Shown here: piece after piece, positions 38,276 to 48,800 of the stretch
Numbering within the stretch: position 1 is the stretch's first letter
Layout: each line of letters begins with the position of its first letter
NCBI GenBank assembly: GCA_016715075.1
Contig: JADKBK010000010.1
Span: forward strand, 62,001-126,000
Direction: 5' to 3'
DNA length: 64,000 nt
From: Bacteroidales bacterium
Lineage (GTDB): Bacteria; Bacteroidota; Bacteroidia; Bacteroidales; VadinHA17
Made by a program: the position numbers and the translations under genes
Notes under the pieces: generated by a model
What the model was told of the DNA's origin: nothing
Seen by the model: only the letters and a program-made list of their open reading frames with translations
Databases searched by the model: none

Positions 38276-39031
38276 ATGAAAAAGCTATATTTAGTATTTC
38301 TGTTGATATGTATTGCAAGTGTTGAATATTCATTTTCGACTCCTTCAACTCAAATATGGATTCCATCTACAGATTTTCAAAAGTGGAAATCAGGCCATCT
38401 GGGTCTCGATAATTACCTCAGAACTTCAAAGTCTGAAGGAGTAAGGGGTGCCGGTGTGTTTGACCTTGGTCTGACAACCGGGTTGCTACCTTTCGAAAAA
38501 TTCCAGGGAGAGATCGGTGTTGACTACCTGTATATGGGCGATGATAATTATGATGATTATCCTGTATATTTCAATGCAAAGATCGGTTTCCCGGAGAATG
38601 CTATGTTCAAAGGCGCTCCTGCCATAGCATTTGGTACATATAATATTGGACTAAAAAAGAATCTTACAAATTACAATATTGTTTACGGGGTAATTGCTAA
38701 AACAATTCCCTTCCTGGGCAGACTATCAGCAGGCTATTATACCGGAAATGAGAAGCTCCTAGTTGATGAGAATCTGGAAAAGGCAAATAGCGGAGTTTTA
38801 CTGTCATGGGACAGAACTATGTCAGAAATCTCTGATAAGCTCTGGTTAGCAGTCGATTATCAGGGAGGGGAAAACTATTTGGGTGCCCTGAATTTTGGGG
38901 CTTCCTGGGCTTTTTCTAAGAATGTTTCGGTGATTGTTGGTTATGACATCTATAATAACAAAGAAGCATATTACAACACAAATAACAATAATGCCAATAC
39001 TCTTACTTTTCAGATTGACATTAATTTTTAA
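38276..39031 (+). CDS. Predicted outer-membrane beta-barrel protein next to amt
   Basis: A 251-aa exported protein with a signal peptide (about 1-21, ending EYSFS). The rest alternates hydrophobic and polar residues with many aromatic and Gly residues (FDLGLTTGLLPFEKFQGEIG, VSVIVGYDIY) and ends in a terminal Phe (QIDINF), as outer-membrane barrels do. No named family recognised. Position after amt suggests a role in ammonium or nitrogen-compound entry, but that is a guess. Confidence 0.7.
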   Translation: MKKLYLVFLLICIASVEYSFSTPSTQIWIPSTDFQKWKSGHLGLDNYLRTSKSEGVRGAGVFDLGLTTGLLPFEKFQGEIGVDYLYMGDDNYDDYPVYFNAKIGFPENAMFKGAPAIAFGTYNIGLKKNLTNYNIVYGVIAKTIPFLGRLSAGYYTGNEKLLVDENLEKANSGVLLSWDRTMSEISDKLWLAVDYQGGENYLGALNFGASWAFSKNVSVIVGYDIYNNKEAYYNTNNNNANTLTFQIDINF

Positions 39032-39072
39032 GGAGAAATTATTATCAGGAAAAAATTCTAAGGCAGTTATTC

Positions 39073-39120
39073 GAGGAGCTGTCAGGAAAGCTAAAAAGAC
39101 TTTTCAGACAGCTCCTCTTT
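39073..39120. terminator. Bidirectional hairpin terminator
   Basis: Perfect 11-bp stem GAGGAGCTGTC (39073-39083) / GACAGCTCCTC (39107-39117), followed by seven T on the plus strand. It covers the last codons of the convergent yihY-like gene and serves both directions. Confidence 0.75.
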
Positions 39121-40026
39121 TTTTGAATCTTCATCCCTTGCAGCCATAATACTCACATTAAGCTCAAAGCCGATAAGGATAGCAATTGAGTTCAGGTAAA
39201 GCCAGATCAGAATTACCATTAAAGTCCCAATCGATCCATATAGCTTGTTGTACTGACCGAATTTGTTCACATATGCCGAAAACCCAAGAGATGTGAGAAG
39301 GAATAGAAATGTTGCAAGGGTTGACCCTGCTGAAAAGAATCTGAAGCCTGATCTTCTCGCGGGAGCATAATAATAGAGGAAAGATATTGTAAGAAAGACA
39401 AGCAGGATTATTACCAGCCACTTCAGAAATACGAGGATGTTTATTACCAGAGTCCTTTTTATTATATGATATTCAACAAGCCTGTTGACTGCCACCTTTT
39501 CGAGCATTATTAGCATGCCGCCGGAAAAGGTCAGGAAGATAACTATCATCAGCAAGATAACAGATATCTTGCGCTGATGCAGCCATGATCTTGATTTGAA
39601 TGAGTGTGCAGATACAACGAAAGCATGAATTATAGCATGAATGCCATTAGTGGAAAACAAAACAGTTGCAAGAAACATAATAAGCAGCAAGCCCTTGCTT
39701 TTATGAGTCACTATATCGATGATAGTTGTTTCAAGGAAATTAAAAGCGTTTGACGGAAGGATATTCTCAAACAATCTGATCAGCTCTCTCTGAAAATTGT
39801 GGACAGGGATAAAGGGGATCAGGGTGAAAAGGAATATAGATGCAGGAAGGAGAGCCATAAGAAGATTAAATGCAATGGAAGATGCTCTTGTTACAAGAAC
39901 CCCTTTCCGGAATCCCTTCAGCACAAATGTTATAACCTGGCGGATGGGTAATCCGTCAAAGCCCGGAAGAACAAGCTTGTTTAACCTTTCCCTGAAACCG
40001 AATGATGACTCTTCCCCTTTCTCCAT
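39091..40026 (-). CDS. YihY/BrkB family inner-membrane protein
   Basis: A 311-aa integral membrane protein with six predicted helices (for example about 45-70, 110-135, 150-175, 200-225, 235-260 and 270-295). The family signature is RASSIAFNLLMALLPASIF near residues 40-60 and YGSIGTLMVILIWLYLNS near 265-285. The biochemical role is unsettled; older RNase BN naming is wrong. The gene starts 3 bp after the nadC stop, in the order DUF4783-nadC-yihY. Confidence 0.9.
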   Translation of the reverse strand: MEKGEESSFGFRERLNKLVLPGFDGLPIRQVITFVLKGFRKGVLVTRASSIAFNLLMALLPASIFLFTLIPFIPVHNFQRELIRLFENILPSNAFNFLETTIIDIVTHKSKGLLLIMFLATVLFSTNGIHAIIHAFVVSAHSFKSRSWLHQRKISVILLMIVIFLTFSGGMLIMLEKVAVNRLVEYHIIKRTLVINILVFLKWLVIILLVFLTISFLYYYAPARRSGFRFFSAGSTLATFLFLLTSLGFSAYVNKFGQYNKLYGSIGTLMVILIWLYLNSIAILIGFELNVSIMAARDEDSKKEELSEKSF

Positions 40027-40029
40027 AAT

Positions 40030-40872
40030 TCAGAAGGCTTTAAGACTCATGTCAAGGCTTTTGACATGATGAGTGAGAGCGCCTACAGAGATGAAATCCA
40101 CACCACATTCCGCGTAAGATCTTATAGTAGAAAGCGTTATTCCACCGGAAGACTCTGTTTCACATCTTCCTCCTATCTCCCTGACAGCTGCGAGTGTATC
40201 GGGGACATTGAAATTATCAAGCATTATACGGTCAACAAAACCCACTGCAAGTATTTTCCTGACATCTTCAATGTTTCTTGCCTCAATTTCAATTTTCAGT
40301 GTTAGATTATTTTTCCTGAGGTAATCTCTTGTGCTTAAAATGGCTCTCTCTATTCCGCCTGCATAGTCGATATGATTATCTTTCAGCATTATCATATCGT
40401 AAAGTCCCATTCTGTGATTTGTTCCGCCACCAATCCTGACAGCCTCCTTTTCGAGTAACCGGAAGCCTGGTGTCGTCTTCCTGGTATCGAGGATCTTTGT
40501 TTTCAGGTCTTTAAGCTTCCCGGCATATTCATGAGTACTTGTAGCTATGCCACTCATCCTTTGCATGATATTAAGGGTAAGACGTTCTGATTTAAGGATT
40601 GATTGCTGTGATCCTGAAACAATGAAGGCTATATCCCCGGGACTTACTTCTGTCCCATCCAGGAGAAGTATTTCACATTTAAGATCTTTATCAACGATGG
40701 CGAAGATCTCCCCGGCCACCCTGACACCCGCCAGTACACCATGCTCCTTCACCAGGAGCTTTGCATTGCCGGTTGCTTCTGATGGAATACATGCAAGGGA
40801 AGAATGATCACCTTCACCAATGTCTTCGGCCAGGCTCCTTATGATAAACTCCCTGAGAATGCTATCTGCCAT
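40030..40872 (-). CDS. nadC: Nicotinate-nucleotide pyrophosphorylase (quinolinate phosphoribosyltransferase)
   Basis: A 280-aa enzyme of de novo NAD synthesis: quinolinate plus PRPP gives nicotinate mononucleotide and CO2. The start at 40872 (MADSILREFIIRSLAEDIGE) is preferred over 40884. Signatures: EDIGEGDHSS, LNIMQRMSGIAT, DTRKTTPGFR, GGGTNHRMGLYDMIMLKDNH and SSGGITLSTI. It overlaps the DUF4783 gene by 11 bp and is followed by yihY, so it sits in a three-gene operon. nadA/nadB are not in the window. Confidence 0.96.
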   Translation of the reverse strand: MADSILREFIIRSLAEDIGEGDHSSLACIPSEATGNAKLLVKEHGVLAGVRVAGEIFAIVDKDLKCEILLLDGTEVSPGDIAFIVSGSQQSILKSERLTLNIMQRMSGIATSTHEYAGKLKDLKTKILDTRKTTPGFRLLEKEAVRIGGGTNHRMGLYDMIMLKDNHIDYAGGIERAILSTRDYLRKNNLTLKIEIEARNIEDVRKILAVGFVDRIMLDNFNVPDTLAAVREIGGRCETESSGGITLSTIRSYAECGVDFISVGALTHHVKSLDMSLKAF

Positions 40873-41266
40873 TGTCTGCTTCAATTCGTATCTGGTGAAT
40901 TAGTAACTCCTGATCAACCTTCTTAAGAAGAAAATAGACACGAAAATCCCCTTTCTCAGTCTTAAGATTGCCTATAGCATATTGAGCATCGTTTTTTGCA
41001 CCCTGATGTCGAATTGTGAAATCTTTGGTCTGGTATTCATTGAAAAAATCCTTCAGAATCGTTTCAGCTACATTCTTTTTATAAAAATCTTCCTTATCAA
41101 GTAAAAGAAGTTCAATGGTAGAATTCATATACTTGGCCAGTTCTGAGGCATTGCCAGCTTTGATTGCAATTGAAATTCCTGCAGGGATATTAGGCTGTTC
41201 CTGTCCTGAAGCTGTAAGGCAGCTGAAGGCAATAAATATCACCGGAATTATTTTTACAGATCTCAT
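40862..41266 (-). CDS. DUF4783 family periplasmic protein
   Basis: A small exported protein of about 134 aa from the Met at 41266 (MRSVKIIPVIFIAFSCLTAS); an in-frame Met 9 bp upstream is possible. A signal peptide spans about 1-22. The core (KAGNASELAKYMNSTIELLL, FFNEYQTKDFTIRHQG, YAIGNLKTEKGDFRVYFLLK) matches DUF4783, an NTF2-like fold found beside nadC across Bacteroidota. Function unknown. Confidence 0.83.
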   Translation of the reverse strand: MRSVKIIPVIFIAFSCLTASGQEQPNIPAGISIAIKAGNASELAKYMNSTIELLLLDKEDFYKKNVAETILKDFFNEYQTKDFTIRHQGAKNDAQYAIGNLKTEKGDFRVYFLLKKVDQELLIHQIRIEADNGR

Positions 41267-41438
41267 TTCATTCAATTTAATTAATGCTGACTACTTAAAT
41301 CAAATCACTACAAATTTAATACTAATTTGATTAAGAACTCAACCCATTTTTGTTCAGGAGGATTTTTAATTCAGCGGAATCATGCAGATGACATCTGTAA
41401 TAACACTTTTAAGCACAGGATTGGATGTATTAAAATGT

Positions 41439-41446
41439 TATTTTTG
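41439..41446 (+). promoter_or_regulatory. Candidate -7 box for rlmH
   Basis: TATTTTTG matches TAnnTTTG; a TTGG at 41421-41424 could be the -33 element at slightly short spacing. The start codon is 36 nt downstream. Confidence 0.4.
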
Positions 41447-41481
41447 CAAGGGTAAGCGAATAAATATCTAAAGTACTTTTA

Positions 41482-41955
41482 ATGAAGATCGCTCTGATAC
41501 AGACAGGAAAGACTACTGATAAGAATGTTGCAGTGATCGCTGATCTTTATCTTTCCCGTATCAGGAAGTATAATCCTTTTGAAATAATAACTCTGCCTGA
41601 TATTAAAAATGCCGCCACACTTCCTGTTCAGGATTTAAAGATCAAAGAGGGAAAGAAGATGCTGCAGGCATTCAACGATGACGACTATGTCGTTCTGCTT
41701 GATGAAAAAGGTAAGGAATTCCGGACTTCGGAATTTTCATTGTGGATGGAGAAAAGCCTCATGATTTCAAGGAAGCGGATTATATTTGTGATTGGCGGAG
41801 CCTGGGGATTCTCTGATGAAGTATATGCCAGGGCTGACTTCAGGATCTCTCTTTCGAAGCTGACTTTTCCTCATCAGTTGGTACGATTGTTGTTTCTTGA
41901 ACAGCTTTACAGGATATTTACAATTATCAGGGGCGAGCCATACCATCATGAGTAA
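41482..41955 (+). CDS. rlmH: 23S rRNA (pseudouridine1915-N3)-methyltransferase RlmH
   Basis: A 157-aa SPOUT methyltransferase of normal RlmH length that modifies pseudouridine 1915 in helix 69 of 23S rRNA using SAM. The trefoil-knot SAM site is seen in FVIGGAWGFSDEVYARAD and the C-terminal LSKLTFPHQLVRLLFLEQLY; it ends GEPYHHE. It overlaps the start of the following kinase gene by 8 bp. Confidence 0.96.
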   Translation: MKIALIQTGKTTDKNVAVIADLYLSRIRKYNPFEIITLPDIKNAATLPVQDLKIKEGKKMLQAFNDDDYVVLLDEKGKEFRTSEFSLWMEKSLMISRKRIIFVIGGAWGFSDEVYARADFRISLSKLTFPHQLVRLLFLEQLYRIFTIIRGEPYHHE

Positions 41956-44900
41956 GCAAGATATTATGAACAGTAAGCGATATATTATATTCCTTGGCTT
42001 TCTGACAACTGTTCTGATCGTGGCTGCATTGATCTCAGAATCGATCTATTTCAGTGATTTTGAATACCGTTTCAGAACTCAAAAATTCAACAGGATACTT
42101 GTTGAGAAAGAGAAGATAATGGAGGAGTGCCTGAACGCCATGAAACCTATTCTGGCTATGGAGGATCACCATGGATCAAATACTGAAAATAATCTGTTTA
42201 AGGTCGCCGAGGAAAATGAAATCACGATCCTTGAATATCTTGATAATAAGCTGGCTTACTGGTCGGATAATGATTTTGATATTCCATTATTTCTGGATGA
42301 TTCACTTTTCAGCAGTAATATTGTGTTCCTTCAGAATGGCTGGTTTCTGACGAAGACAATTAAAGCCGGGAATGAAATAATTGTTGGTCTCATGAGGGTC
42401 AGGAAAGATTACAGCTTTGAAAATGATATTATTAAAAGCGGTTTTGAGAAAGATTTCAGAATTCCGGAGAGTGTTGGATTCAGTACTGACAAAAATGAAT
42501 CGGGTTATCATATTATAAACGGAAAGGGGGATTTCCTCTTTTCTCTCATTTTCCCTGAGATAAAAATGAAGACATCTTTCATTTTCATCCCTCTTCTATT
42601 CTGGATCTTAGCCTTTGTCTTCATCCTGTTTCTTGTATTGGAACTGGCGAAAGTGATCTTCAACAGCGGGCAAAGCATGGGTGCCGTATTATTCGTTCTG
42701 TTTGTTTTTATGTTACTCTATTCCCTGTTGCTTGTCACTGGTAAACCACATGTGCTTTTCCAGACAGAACTTTTTTCCCCATACAGGTTTTCTTTTAATG
42801 CCATAATACCATCGCTGGGGCATCTCCTTTTTATTGACTATACTGTTTGCAGCACTCTCAACTGTTTTTTATAAGTATGCAAGAATTCCGGAAATTGAGG
42901 CTGACAAAAAAGTGAGGCAATATTTTGTACTGACTCTTCTACTGATTCCCGGAGTTATCTTTCTTGCATTTTATCATCTGATTTTCAGTCAGATGATCTC
43001 ATCCTCCAATATTAATTTCGAGACTTATAAAATACTTGACATTAGTATATTCAGTGTGGCCGGTTTTATATCTGCAATACTGCTTGTCATACTGCCGCTA
43101 TTTTACCTGTTAAAGATCCTGGGTTCGGCAAGGCATATAAACATTGGAATTACAATTGCCTCAATTCTGACCTCAATGGTTTTCCTTGCTGCGATATACA
43201 GTACCAATCCAGGAACATGGATCCCGCTTACCATATTTTACCTGATCATGACCCTTACATTATTAAAAGCTGTCAGGATAAAAATAGGGTCTTTCAGTAT
43301 GACAGTTATCTTTTCACTTCTGTATGGCTTATATTCCCTCTATTTCATAATCATCCTTTCCGAAGTAAGGACAACTGAAAACCTTAAGATCCAGGCTGTC
43401 TCCCTCTCTGCAGAAAATGATCCCGAGGCAGAACTTCTTTTTATCGACATGTGGCCGGTGATCTCAAAGGATACAATCCTTGCGGGTCTGATGCAGATAG
43501 ATTACTTTGGTAAGGATGACGAAGAAAAAATAAAGCACTACCTGCAGGTAAACTATTTTAACGGCTACTGGAGCAATTTCTATTTCAATATTGTGCTTTG
43601 CCGTGATGATCAGTCGCTTTCAGTAGGTCCCGCTAATGAGGTAGTCGAAAATTGCTTTGGCTTCTTTAATGAAAGGATAAGACTTGACGGACACAAGATT
43701 ACCGGCACGGGATTCTATTTTGTAGATAATCAGGGAGGACGGTCATTTTATCTCGGCAGACTTTATTACAGAACTTCGGCGGCTGTGCTGAACGGGTTGT
43801 TTATTGAACTTTACAGCGATATAAATTTTTTCTATCCCGGATACTCGGAATTGCTTCTCGATAAAAAATATCACGGATATACCGGAATAAAAGATTACTC
43901 TTTTGCCAAATATATAAACGGAGAACTTGTCCTGAGGACTGAAGATTTTCCGTATGATAAGACTGATGCGGCCTATCTTGATAAAACAACTGACTTCAGA
44001 CTTTTCAGGACAGAAGGATTCAAACATATCCTGTATAAAAACGGGAACTCAACTATAATGATTACAAGACCTGAGCTTTCGTTCGGTGATATTATTATCT
44101 CGTTCGCCTATATATTTGCATTCGTCCTGATCTTTTCCAACATTTTCCTCCTTCTAATGAGGAAAGTGTCTCTTAAAAGGCCAAATGTCCTTAATTTTCG
44201 TCAGAAACTTCAATTATCATTTATAGGGATACTACTATTCAGTTTTATCCTCATAGGGATCGTGGTTGCATATCTTACAGTCAACCAGTTTCATTCCAAG
44301 CATTACGAAAATATCAGAGAAAAGCTTAATTCTGTTTATGTTGAACTCGATAGCAGGCTATCATCAGAAAAACAAATTATTTCAGATCTCCGTAACAATG
44401 ACTACTCATCATTGAATGAGCTTCTTATTAAACTGTCAAACACCTTTAATACAGATATTAATCTTTATGATCTGACAGGATTGCTTGTTGCAACATCACG
44501 TCCGGAGATATTTTCGAGGAATCTTTCAAGCCGGAGGATAAACAACATTGCATATATCAATCTCAGAGACCTTACAAAGAGTGAATACATTCAGAAAGAG
44601 ATGATAGGGTCACTTGAATATGTCTCAGCTTATGTGCCTTTCTTCGGGAGCGACAACAGGGTTCTTGCATATCTTAATCTGCCTTATTTCAGGATGCAGA
44701 GCGTTCTGGCCAGGGAGATCTCCAATCTGATAGTAGCAATTATCAATTTCACCCTGCTTCTTATTGTTATTACAATGAGTCTCGCAGTTTTTATAAGCGG
44801 AAGGCTTACTTCACCGCTCACAATGCTGGGTGAAGGACTAGCTTCTGTTGGTGTTGGCAGGAAGAGCGAACATCTTGTATACAGGGGAAGCGACGAGATA

Positions 44901-45665
44901 GGAGAACTGGTGAAACAATACAATACAATGGTTGATGAAATTGAAGAGAGCACTCATAAGCTTGCCAATTCAGAGAGGGAGTATGCATGGAGGGAAATGG
45001 CCAAGCAGATAGCACATGAAATAAAAAATCCACTCACTCCCATGAAGCTTAACGTTCAGCAGCTCTTTAAATCGTGGAGCGATAGTGCTCCCGGGTTTGA
45101 CAAATTGCTTGAGCGATTTACCAGAAACCAGATCGAATACATTGATAACCTTTCATCAATAGCTACAGCCTTTTCATCTTTTGCAAAAATGCCTGGAAAC
45201 AATCCGGTGGAAATAAATCTGCTTGATCAGATCAGGACAACCCTGGAGCTTTTCAAAAACACTGACAACGTTAAATTCAGCGTAAACTGGCCGCACGAGA
45301 GCAAGGTAATGATCTATGCTGACAGGGAGCATCTTAACAGTGTATTTGCAAATCTCATAAAGAACGGAATACAATCCATTCCACCCGGCAAGGAGGGTAG
45401 CATAAATGTTGATCTTGGAATAAAGAGCGATAAAGTGGTGGTTTCTATCTCAGATAACGGGAGTGGAATACCGGAAGTGCTTCAGCGTAAACTGTTCACA
45501 CCAAATTTCACAACAAAATCATCAGGAATGGGGCTTGGATTATCAATAACAAAGAAATATATCGAAAATGCGAACGGGAGGATCTGGTTTGAATCTGAAG
45601 CTGATAAAGGTTCTGTTTTCTTTGTTGAACTACCCCTCATTTATACAGTTGAGAAACTTGGCTGA
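41948..45665 (+). CDS. Large NtrY-like sensor histidine kinase (frameshifted)
   Basis: A membrane kinase of about 1,238 aa once two frames are joined. The first frame ends off-family after GHLLFIDYTVCSTL (stop 42874). The next carries LTILFAALSTVFYKYARIPE to 45665. The T5 run 42828-42832 is one base too long (four T give HLLLLTILFAALS) or two too short. A first periplasmic region (about 30-215) is followed by several helices, a second sensor region, a helix pair near 740-760 and 935-960, HAMP, then H-box MAKQIAHEIKNPLTPMKL, N-box NLIKNGIQSI and SGMGLGLSITKKYIE. The start at 41948 overlaps rlmH by 8 bp. No response regulator is adjacent. Confidence 0.87.
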
Positions 45666-45862
45666 CCATCCTCCTGACAGGCAGCTATTCAACTATGAAT
45701 GGTTAATAAAATTTCCTAATTGTTAGATAAATCTAAAATTTAAACTATCTAAATTTGGTTATCTTTAGCCCTCTTTGGATCAGAATTCTAAAGATTATTT
45801 AATATAATAGTTATATTAGCGCATAATATCTGGTTTTGATGGTAAGAGGTTCGTGTTTTTAT

Positions 45863-48800
45863 ATGAGGCATTTCATAATAACACTTTTATTAATTTTTGC
45901 AGTAACATTTCCTGTCTGCTCACAAGTTACCCAGATAGGCGGTATTGTTAATCAGTACAGGCAGGTGGTCTCTGTAGGAGGTGTCGGGAGTTACAGTGCT
46001 ACCGTTACAGATGCCTCTGTTTTCGCCAAGGATGATACTGTTCTTCTCATTCAGATGAAGGGGGCAATCATAAATGTCCCTGAAAGTGGTTCCTACGGAG
46101 GTTACAGGGAAAGCGCCGGAAGACCAGGTGCCTATGAATTTCTGATTGTTGAGTCATCAGATGAACTTACCGATGTTGTTGTTTTCACCAGCGGACTCAC
46201 AAACACCTATGATATTACCGGGATGGTCCAGCTGATAAGTGTTCCCTTTTATAATTCGGCTAAAGTTACTTCCAATATCACATGCCAGATATGGGACAGT
46301 ACTGCAAAGACAGGAGGCGTAGTGGCATTTATTGTCGGGGGTACTCTTTCTCTTGATGCAAATATTGATGTCTCAGGAAAGGGGTTAATGGGTGGTACTC
46401 CCGTTATAGGAAACGGAACATGTACAATTACCAATCCTGCCTTATATGATAAGTTTGGTTACGCTGACAGTTATTTAAATTCAGGTAATAAGGGCGAGGG
46501 ACTGGCAATCAGAGCCTATCTTGGTCTTGGCAATGAACCTTCCGTATTTCCTTCTTATGCTAAAGGGAAAGGAGCAAATTTTACAAGCGGAGGAGGTGGT
46601 AACGGAAGATTTGCTGGTGGCGGCGGCGGATCAAATTATGGTGCCGGAGGAAATGGGGGAGTTGAAATAATTACCTGCGGAGCTGGCAATCAGGGAGGAA
46701 ACGGAGTCGGAGGGAAACAGGTTAAGTTCACCGATATCGCAGTAGCTGGTGGCATTTTAATGGGAAGCGGCGGCGGCTCATCTACTTTCTTTGCCGGATC
46801 TTCTGCCACTTCAGGAGGCAGAGGCGGCGGAATAGTAATCATAGTGTGTGATACCATCAAGGGCTTTGGGAAGAGTATAATTGCAGACGGTTCAAGTCCT
46901 TCAGGATCTTCGTCAGGAAATGCCGGAGCAGGTGGAGGTGGCGGGGGTGGGTCAGTTGCAGTCTATCAGCAAAGCTTTTCCTCTAAATTGTCAACATCTG
47001 CTTTAAATATCTCTGCAAAAGGGGGCAATGGAGGAAATGCCAATAATCCCTTTGGAGAAGGTGGCGGTGGCGGCGGCGGATTTATTCTGACAAACAATAT
47101 TGCATTTCCCACCAACGTGATACGATCTGTTACCCAGGGAGCGTTAGGCTCCAGAACAGGCGGGTCAGTAGGTGGAACCAGTGGTCAGGTAGGAGAGATA
47201 CGCACCAATTTTATTCCGGCCTTAAACGGGTTTTTATTCAATTCAATAAAAGACTCGGTAACAAACAACAGATTAGATTCCGTCTGCTCAAATATGAGAC
47301 CGCCGAAGATAATCGGCACCCAGCCTGTCGGAGGAACAGGCCTTTATTCAATTACCTGGCAGAAGAGCTATGAATCAACTTTTGCATCACCAATTGTTCT
47401 TGTGAATGACTCTGATCCTGTAAATTATACCCCAAAACTTGCGGATGCCATTACCCCGACCGATACTGTGTGGTTCAGAAGAATTGTTACAGATCTTGGC
47501 CTTCCGCCAATAACTGATATTAGCAAACCGGTCAAAATCATTGTTCATAGGGCCATTACAAATAATCTGGTCGGAAATCAGGATACCCTCTGCTATAATT
47601 CTAATCCTCAATTATTACACCAGTTGATGCCTGATCTGGTTGTTCCATCAACAAGTTACTTCTTCTACAACTGGCAGGATAGTACATCAGCTCATTCATG
47701 GGGCGCAACACTGAGTACATTAAAGGAATTTGACCCTGATGAAAATCTTATCACCAGTACCTGGTACAGACGTACTGTGACATCAGGCAGTTGTATCGAT
47801 TCTTCCGCCAGGGTCAGTATGACCGTTCTGCCTGTTATTACAAATAATGTTATTCAGATTCCGGCTGAGGATAGTATTTGTTCAGGTACCCAGTTTCAGC
47901 TTATTACTGGCCAGGGAACTCCTGGTGGCGGAGATAATACATATCGTTACAGGTGGGAAAGCAACAATAACTACACAGGATGGATTACTGCTGCTGGTAC
48001 GAGCAATAATGCCAGTCTCGATCCGCTTGAACTTCCCCTGAGAATACCCCAGAATGACTATCTTTTTCGGCGGATTGTATTATCAGGCAGTAACGATGTA
48101 TGCCAGGACACAAGCGATATTCTGTACCTGAGAGATTTTCCTCTCATTACCGGAAATACAATATATATGCCTACTGATAATCAGCCCATCTGTTCAGGAA
48201 CTGCTCCTGAAATTATCAAGGGTAATCTTCCAAATAACGGGAACGGCTTTTATACATGGCAGGATAGTACAAATTCTACAGATAAATGGAAAGATATTCA
48301 GGGATTTATCCACAACGGGAGTGTCGATTTTCAGCCATTTGCTCTTAGTACGGCAACAAGTTTCAGACGTATCGCACATTCCTCTGGTTGCAGCGATACA
48401 AGTAATTCCATAAAAATTGAAGTGCTGCCTCAGATATTAAATAATAATATTTCGCTTGAGAGCCTTTCTTCCGACACAATTATCTGTAATGGTCAGACTC
48501 CGCAAGGATTTATAGGAACAATTCCCACAGGTGGTCTTGGTATCGGCTCCTATACCTATCAGTGGCTGGATTCAGTCGCCTCAGCACCAAATTATACTGA
48601 AGTTCCAGGGGCGACACAGATAAATTTCCCTAATCCTCCTGCACTTAATATGCCGACATACTATAAGCGAAGGGTGACTTCAGCCGGCTGTATCTCAAAA
48701 AGTAATGCAACTATAACTATAACGGTGCTTCCTCCTCTTTCCAATAATATAATAACACCGGCAGAACCGGCAGTATGTGAAAACAGTGCTCCTGAGCCTG

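Noticed and set aside
42834..42874. Separate small membrane protein followed by an independent kinase
   Set aside because: The junction sits in a T5 run and the joined protein matches the known N-terminal layout of large Bacteroidota kinases.
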